Shown piece by piece: positions 59,352 to 64,000 of a DNA stretch of 64,000 nucleotides. The stretch's first letter is position 1; each line of letters opens with the position of its first letter. The position numbers and the translations under genes were made by a program. Where the stretch lies: the NCBI GenBank assembly GCA_035455185.1, contig DATIFQ010000036.1:1-64000 (forward strand). The letters are read 5' to 3'. This DNA comes from JAEHDI01 sp035455185. Its GTDB lineage: Bacteria > Acidobacteriota > Terriglobia > Bryobacterales > Bryobacteraceae. The notes below the pieces were generated by a model. It saw nothing but the letters and a program-made list of their open reading frames with translations. It was not told the DNA's origin and did not search any database.

Positions 59352-62217
59352 GATCCGAATCAACGAGTTGGCGCGGGAGCTGGAAGTAAAGCCCAACAAG
59401 CTGCTTGATCTGCTCCCTCAGTTCGGGATCACGGAGAAGAAGACGCATTCCAGCTCACTCGAGGACGATATCGCCAACAAGTTGCGCAGGTACTTCGGCC
59501 TGCTCGTAGAGGAACCGGTCGAGGCAGAACCCGAGATTACCCCAAGGGAGATGGCGCCGGAAACCGGCCCGTCCGTAGAAGCCATCGAGCAAACCACAGC
59601 TCGCACGGATACCCCGACGGAAACACAACCAACGACGGTTGCGCCCGTTGAGAGCCTGGCGCCCACCGCTGTCCCGCCGCCGGACGCCGGACCTCTCAAA
59701 GAATCGCCGTTCGCACCGAGAACGGCGCCCCAAAGATTGCGTCCGCCGCTTGCGGGTAGCGGCCATTCCGCTCAGCCGGCTGCGGTTGCGCCGGATGCAA
59801 TTCCGACGCCCCCCGCGCCCCCAACGCCGGTGGTAGCGAGCGGACCCGGCCGGCCGGCAGTCGTGGCGGCGAAACCGCTGCCGGTGGCTCCCCGTCCGGG
59901 GCAGATCTTGACCGGGCCGCGGCAGCCCTTTCCCGTAAAACCGGAGATTGTAAAGTCATCCGTTCCGTCCGCCGAGATGCCCGCCGAGCCACAGGCGCCC
60001 CTGCCCCAAGCGGCAACTGTCACTCACACGCCGCGGTCCCAGGCCAAGGCGACTCTGGCAGGACAGCCGGCTGCGCGTCCCGTCGTGCCACCGCGCCCCG
60101 ATCTGGTGGCTCGGCTTGCCCAAACCCAGATCAAAGCGGTTCCAGGACAACCGCAGCCGCGACCGGGTCGCCCTGCGACGGCGCCGGTTCCGGGCCAGCC
60201 GATCTATCGGGGACCCATCCGGCCGGGCCAGGCGCTGATGACCAGACCATCACCGGGAGCCCCAGGCAGGGTGGCCAGAGGCCGCCCGCTTCATCCGACT
60301 TCAGCGAGGCTGGAACCGCCGCCACCCGTACCAACAGAACAGCGCCGCCCGGGTGACCGCCGTGCTCGTACTCCGGCGGAACGGGAGCGGGAGCGCGAAC
60401 GCGAAGAAAGAACACTTCGTCCGTCGCGACGCGACGTGCCGGTCGTTCTGCCTTCATTGAACCGGCAGATCACCGTCGCCGAAGGCATCACGGTAAAAGA
60501 GCTGTCTGAAAAGCTTGGGCTGAAGGCAAACTTGGTGATCAAGAAACTGGTGGAGCGGAAAATCTTCGCGACCATCAATCAGACCCTGGACCTTCAACTG
60601 GCCGAGGAACTTGTGAAGGCGTTCGGTGCGACCTCAACACGGCTTAGCTACGAGGAGGAGGCGGTGCAGGAGGTCGGGCAGGCCGAGGCGGAGCAGGATC
60701 TGCTGAAGCGGCCGCCGGTGGTGACGGTGATGGGGCACGTCGATCACGGCAAGACCTCGTTGTTGGATGCCATCCGGCTGACCAACGTGGCCGAGCGAGA
60801 GGCGGGAGGCATCACCCAGCACATCGGCGCCTACCACATCGAGAAGAACGGCCGAAAGATCGTTTTCATCGATACTCCAGGCCATGAAGCTTTCACGCGG
60901 ATGCGCGCCCGCGGCGCCAAGGTAACCGACATTGTCGTGCTGGTTGTCGCCGCCGATGACGGCGTGATGCCGCAAACTCTCGAGGCGATCGACCATGCAC
61001 GGGCTGCCGGCGTACCGATCATCGTCGCAATCAACAAGATCGACAGACCGGACGCGCAACCCGAGAGAATCAAACAACAACTCGCTGACCGTGGGCTCCT
61101 GGCAGAGGAGTGGGGCGGCGAGACGGTTGTCGTGCCCGTGTCGGCAAAGACAAAGCAGAACCTCGATTTGCTGCTGGAAATGATCCTTCTGGTGGCCGAC
61201 ATACAGGATCTGAAGGCCAATCCTGCCCGGCCGGCCGTGGGTTCGGTACTGGAAGCGCAACTGGATCGCGGACGCGGTCCGGTGGCGACCGTCCTAGTCC
61301 GGAACGGCACGCTTTCGGTGGGTGACTATTTCATTTGCGGGTCAGTCTTCGGCAAGGTCCGTGCGATGTTCGACGACCGCGGCGAGCCGGTGAAGTCAGC
61401 GGAGCCCTCGATGCCGGTGGAGGTGATCGGCCTCGAGTCCCTGCCCGAGGTCGGCGACACGTTCCAGATGGTCACGGACACTGCCAAGGCCAAACAGATT
61501 GTAATCTACCGGGAGGCAAAGGCCCGCGAACAGGCGATGGCGCGGTCCAGCCGTGTCACTCTCGACCAACTCCACGAGCAGATCAGGGCGGGAGAGGTGA
61601 AGGAACTTCCGATCATTCTGAAGACGGATGTCGGTGGAACCGCAGAGGTCCTCACCGACACGCTGCAAAAGCTCTCCACCGACAAAGTGCGAGTCCGGGT
61701 GTTGCACGCCAGCGTTGGCGCGATCACCGAAACCGACGTGCTGCTGGCTTCCGCCTCGAATGCCGTTATCATCGGCTTCAATGTCCGGCCGGAGCGAAAC
61801 GCCGCGCAGTTGGCTGAAAACGAGAAAGTCGACATACGGCTTCACACCATCATTTACGACCTTGTAGACGAGATGAAGAGGGCCATGACCGGCATGCTGG
61901 AGCCCGTCTTCCGCGAGGTCTTCCGGGGGCGCGCGGAGGTCAAGGAAGTCTTCCGCATTACGAAGGTCGGTATTGTGGCCGGCTGCCAAGTTATCGACGG
62001 GACGGTCACTCGGGACAGCGAAGTCCGGGTGCTTCGCGATAATGTGGTCGTTCACACCGGCCGAGTCGGTTCCCTGCGGCGATTCAAGAACGACGTCAGT
62101 GAGGTCAAGTCCGGGATGGAGTGTGGCGTGTCGCTTGAAAACTTCGGCGACGTCAAGCCTGGCGACGTAATTGAAGCCTTCGTAACCGAGCAGGTGGCAG
62201 CAGAAGCATTGGCATAG
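59344..62217 (+). CDS. infB: Translation initiation factor IF-2
   Basis: 957 residues. An IF2 N-terminal module (1-55, IRINELARELEVKPNKLLDLL) is followed by a Pro/Ala-rich, low-complexity linker of about 310 residues, a second IF2 N-like module (VAEGITVKELSEKLGLKANLVIKKL), and the GTPase core with G1 GHVDHGKT at 464-471, G3 DTPGHEAF and G4 NKID. The C2 domain that binds fMet-tRNA closes the protein. It brings fMet-tRNA to the 30S subunit. Operon order rimP-nusA-infB-DUF503-rbfA is the conserved one, minus ylxR. Confidence 0.97.
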   Translation: MSKIRINELARELEVKPNKLLDLLPQFGITEKKTHSSSLEDDIANKLRRYFGLLVEEPVEAEPEITPREMAPETGPSVEAIEQTTARTDTPTETQPTTVAPVESLAPTAVPPPDAGPLKESPFAPRTAPQRLRPPLAGSGHSAQPAAVAPDAIPTPPAPPTPVVASGPGRPAVVAAKPLPVAPRPGQILTGPRQPFPVKPEIVKSSVPSAEMPAEPQAPLPQAATVTHTPRSQAKATLAGQPAARPVVPPRPDLVARLAQTQIKAVPGQPQPRPGRPATAPVPGQPIYRGPIRPGQALMTRPSPGAPGRVARGRPLHPTSARLEPPPPVPTEQRRPGDRRARTPAEREREREREERTLRPSRRDVPVVLPSLNRQITVAEGITVKELSEKLGLKANLVIKKLVERKIFATINQTLDLQLAEELVKAFGATSTRLSYEEEAVQEVGQAEAEQDLLKRPPVVTVMGHVDHGKTSLLDAIRLTNVAEREAGGITQHIGAYHIEKNGRKIVFIDTPGHEAFTRMRARGAKVTDIVVLVVAADDGVMPQTLEAIDHARAAGVPIIVAINKIDRPDAQPERIKQQLADRGLLAEEWGGETVVVPVSAKTKQNLDLLLEMILLVADIQDLKANPARPAVGSVLEAQLDRGRGPVATVLVRNGTLSVGDYFICGSVFGKVRAMFDDRGEPVKSAEPSMPVEVIGLESLPEVGDTFQMVTDTAKAKQIVIYREAKAREQAMARSSRVTLDQLHEQIRAGEVKELPIILKTDVGGTAEVLTDTLQKLSTDKVRVRVLHASVGAITETDVLLASASNAVIIGFNVRPERNAAQLAENEKVDIRLHTIIYDLVDEMKRAMTGMLEPVFREVFRGRAEVKEVFRITKVGIVAGCQVIDGTVTRDSEVRVLRDNVVVHTGRVGSLRRFKNDVSEVKSGMECGVSLENFGDVKPGDVIEAFVTEQVAAEALA

Positions 62218-62274
62218 ACCGGGGACAGGAACTAGCGGAACGTATCACCATGGTCCCCACTCCGGGCGCCCAAT

Positions 62275-62562
62275 ATGGCGACGATCGGTGTTCTCACCCT
62301 CGAGATGAGGCTTGAACACGCCCATTCCCTGAAAGATAAGCGTCATGTAGTGCAGGGGTTGAAGGACCGCCTCCGGCACAGGTACAACGTTGCGGTCGCC
62401 GAAATCGATTGCCAGGACCTGTGGCAGAGGGCGGTCGTGGCCGCCGTCACCGTCTCGGGCGAGCACGCGCATGCAGAGCGGGTGCTGCAATCGGTCGAGC
62501 GGGAGGCGTCGTCTCTGCTCGGGGCCGCTCTTGTGGGGGCGACGGTCGAGTGGCTGGAGTGA
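62275..62562 (+). CDS. DUF503 (YlxP-like) protein
   Basis: 95 residues. IGVLTLEMRLEHAHSLKDKRHVVQGLKDRLRHRYNVAVAEID is the DUF503 signature. It is found between infB and rbfA in many bacteria and is linked to ribosome assembly by context; the molecular role is not established. Starts 57 bases after infB and ends 6 bases before rbfA. Confidence 0.92.
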   Translation: MATIGVLTLEMRLEHAHSLKDKRHVVQGLKDRLRHRYNVAVAEIDCQDLWQRAVVAAVTVSGEHAHAERVLQSVEREASSLLGAALVGATVEWLE

Positions 62563-62568
62563 AGCGGT

Positions 62569-62949
62569 ATGGATGAGCACCGAACGCAGCGTGTCTCCGA
62601 AGCGATCCGGGAAGAATTGGCTGAGATCATCGGCTACGAGATGGCCGATCCGCGATTAGGCGGTATCGATATCACCGAGGTCCTGATCACCCCAGACATG
62701 CGCCGTGCCCAGATTCGGGTCCATCTCGGAGGCGGGGAACAGGCACGCCAGCAAGCGATGACAGCACTGGACGGCGCCCGGGGGTTCCTGCGCCGGAAGC
62801 TTGCCGCCCGGCTCCGGCTGTTTCGCGTCCCGGACCTTCGCTTCGAGGCGGATGCCTTTGTATCGGACAGCCGGCGCCTTGAGAAGCTGCTCAGGCGTAC
62901 GAGGAGAGGCCGCCCGCAACCGGAGGTTTCGGACGAAAAAGAACCATAA
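62569..62949 (+). CDS. rbfA: 30S ribosome-binding factor RbfA
   Basis: 126 residues. KH-like small protein with RVSEAIREELAEIIGYEMADPRLGGIDITEVLITPDMRRAQIRVHL and the LRLFRVPDLRFEAD strand typical of RbfA. It binds near the 16S 5' end and helps late 30S maturation. The basic, low-complexity tail (RRTRRGRPQPE) is not conserved. apbE begins two bases after its stop. Confidence 0.94.
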   Translation: MDEHRTQRVSEAIREELAEIIGYEMADPRLGGIDITEVLITPDMRRAQIRVHLGGGEQARQQAMTALDGARGFLRRKLAARLRLFRVPDLRFEADAFVSDSRRLEKLLRRTRRGRPQPEVSDEKEP

Positions 62950-62951
62950 AA

Positions 62952-63917
62952 ATGAAACATTTTGTGGTACTTTTGTTATTGTTTCCCGCGCTTCTTTGCG
63001 GGGAGGAGTTACTTCGGCTCGAGGACACCGCCGATGCGATGGGGGCCACCTACACGGTGGTTCTGTACGGCGATGACCAGGAGCAGTTACAGTCCGCGTC
63101 TCAGGCGGCGTTTGACGAAGTGCGAAGGTTGGACCGGATGCTGTCCAACTACCGCCCTCAAAGTGAATGGAGTGAGGTGAACCGGAGCGCCGCCGAACGG
63201 CCGGTCCGGGTGAGCCCGGAGTTGTTCGAGTTGCTGGAGGCGTGCCTTTCCTATAGCCGCGCGAGTGAGGGGGCGTTTGACGTCAGCGTCGGTCCCCTGA
63301 TGCGGGTTTGGGGCTTCTATAAGGGCACAGGGCGGCTGCCAATGAAGGAGGAAATCGCAGCGGTGCTCCCCGTCGTGGGGTACAGAAACATCGAGCTCGA
63401 CCGGGAGAACCAGACGGTCCACTTTCGGCGCCGCGGCGTCGAACTGGATCCGGGTGGGATCGGCAAAGGTTATGCCGTGGATCGTATGGTCGCCCGCATC
63501 AGGGAGTTCAAGATCACGTCGGCACTCGTGTCCGCCGGCGGAAGCACGATTTATGGCCTCGGGACACCACCCGGCGACAAGGGCTGGAAGGTGAAAATCC
63601 GCCACCCCCGTGAATGGAACGAAACGATTGAAGAGGCCTACCTCAAAGACGAGTCCATGTCCACGTCGGGAGACTATGAGAAGTTTTTCGAGGCGGAGGG
63701 CAAAGTTTACAGCCACATCATGGATCCACGGAGCGGATACCCCGCCCCGGGGATGCTGTCTGTCTCGGTAATCGCGAAGAAGTCACTCGATAGCGAGGCC
63801 TGGACGAAACCATTCTTCATTCTCGGCCGCGGATGGGCGGCCAAACATAAACCTCAGGGACTTCGCGCGTTCACATGCGAAGACAGATCGGAACTGGCAT
63901 GCGCGTGGCTTCAATGA
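62952..63917 (+). CDS. apbE: FAD:protein FMN transferase ApbE
   Basis: 321 residues. Signal-type N-terminus MKHFVVLLLLFPALLCGEE (possibly lipidated at C16; the residue before it is Leu, a weak lipobox). The family blocks are DAMGATYTVVLYG, GAFDVSVGPLMRVWGF, VELDPGGIGKGYAVDRM and SHIMDPRSGYPAPG. It attaches FMN to Thr/Ser of flavoproteins such as NqrB/C or RnfD/G in the periplasm. No such target gene is nearby. Stop overlaps the hemE start (ATGA). Confidence 0.94.
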   Translation: MKHFVVLLLLFPALLCGEELLRLEDTADAMGATYTVVLYGDDQEQLQSASQAAFDEVRRLDRMLSNYRPQSEWSEVNRSAAERPVRVSPELFELLEACLSYSRASEGAFDVSVGPLMRVWGFYKGTGRLPMKEEIAAVLPVVGYRNIELDRENQTVHFRRRGVELDPGGIGKGYAVDRMVARIREFKITSALVSAGGSTIYGLGTPPGDKGWKVKIRHPREWNETIEEAYLKDESMSTSGDYEKFFEAEGKVYSHIMDPRSGYPAPGMLSVSVIAKKSLDSEAWTKPFFILGRGWAAKHKPQGLRAFTCEDRSELACAWLQ

Positions 63918-64000
63918 ACAGCCGCTTTCTCGATGCTTGCCGCCGCCGGCCGACGGACGTGCGCCCGGTGTGGTTCATGCGGCAGGCAGGTCGATACATG
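63914..64000 (+). CDS. hemE: Uroporphyrinogen decarboxylase, 5' end only
   Basis: The first 29 codons are in the window. They encode a start of the family with RPVWFMRQAGRYM, the conserved arginine-containing active-site loop. The enzyme converts uroporphyrinogen III to coproporphyrinogen III in heme synthesis. The ATG lies inside the apbE stop, so it is coupled to apbE. Confidence 0.92.
   Translation, partial: MNSRFLDACRRRPTDVRPVWFMRQAGRYM

Overview
This 64 kb window is a GC-rich, densely coded bacterial chromosome segment. It most resembles a soil acidobacterium of the Solibacter/Bryobacter type. That is inferred from the gene content: a one-component regulator with an HTH, a membrane segment and a PD40 propeller; a small exported protein carrying a KVPFDF stretch; many secreted glycan-active enzymes; an Omp85-SurA-TamB outer-membrane operon; and HslVU next to nadB. 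I see no insertion sequence, integrase, CRISPR array, phage gene or rRNA. The only RNA gene found is tRNA-Glu(TTC). No gene-free stretch reaches 300 bases.

Layout. 1-3219: a DMT-type transporter cut by the window edge, a GH123-like lipoprotein glycosidase and a divergent SDR oxidoreductase. 3233-5313: a small exported protein divergent from an FHA-sigma54 activator, with three TATCCG palindromes between them. 5321-11845: a minus-strand operon nadB, NCX-like exchanger, hslV, hslU, Fn3 lipoprotein, FAH hydrolase. 11889-13717: aroB-menG. 13714-22306: a minus-strand envelope operon (Omp85, SurA-like, TamB, Pcm) and a DUF2103 protein. 22339-28476: ThiF/MoeB-like E1, a secreted protein overlapping a GH29 alpha-L-fucosidase, a zinc-ribbon membrane protein, a second DMT transporter and a PfkB kinase. 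28489-31427: YfgM-like TPR protein, dGTPase, Cys-rich protein, CbiX. 31483-33140: a partner-switching kinase, its STAS antagonist and a LuxR-type regulator whose receiver lacks the phosphoacceptor Asp. 33316-39682: SMP-30 lactonase, Nudix-MutS2, and a leftward operon DUF2064, ArsA-like ATPase, small protein, Bcp. 39735-46463: cytochrome c, tRNA-Glu, TPR protein, HTH-PD40 regulator, methyltransferase, uridine kinase-like protein, Flp pilin and a Tat-exported LarA-like protein. 46520-56375: a large secreted protein, a phosphomannose-isomerase-like cupin coupled to a TIM-barrel epimerase, a GAF-PAS-GGDEF-EAL protein and a GH77 glucanotransferase. 56482-64000: an orphan nuoB, then rimP-nusA-infB-DUF503-rbfA-apbE-hemE (hemE cut by the edge).

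How the genes fit together. Three conserved housekeeping blocks (HslVU/NAD, outer-membrane assembly, translation) are separated by carbohydrate and signalling genes. Most operon junctions are 1-4 base overlaps of the ATGA or TGATG type, so translational coupling looks common. Several first genes of transcripts have a TAnnnT box only 5-6 bases before the start codon and no Shine-Dalgarno sequence, which suggests leaderless mRNAs.

I found no clearly new multi-gene defence or mobile system. The best leads are a degenerate receiver, a palindrome array beside the FHA-sigma54 activator, an 18-bp interrupted hairpin beside the HTH-PD40 gene, a 17-codon ORF overlapping the infB start, a promoter-terminator leader before rimP, and a Tat-exported LarA-like protein.
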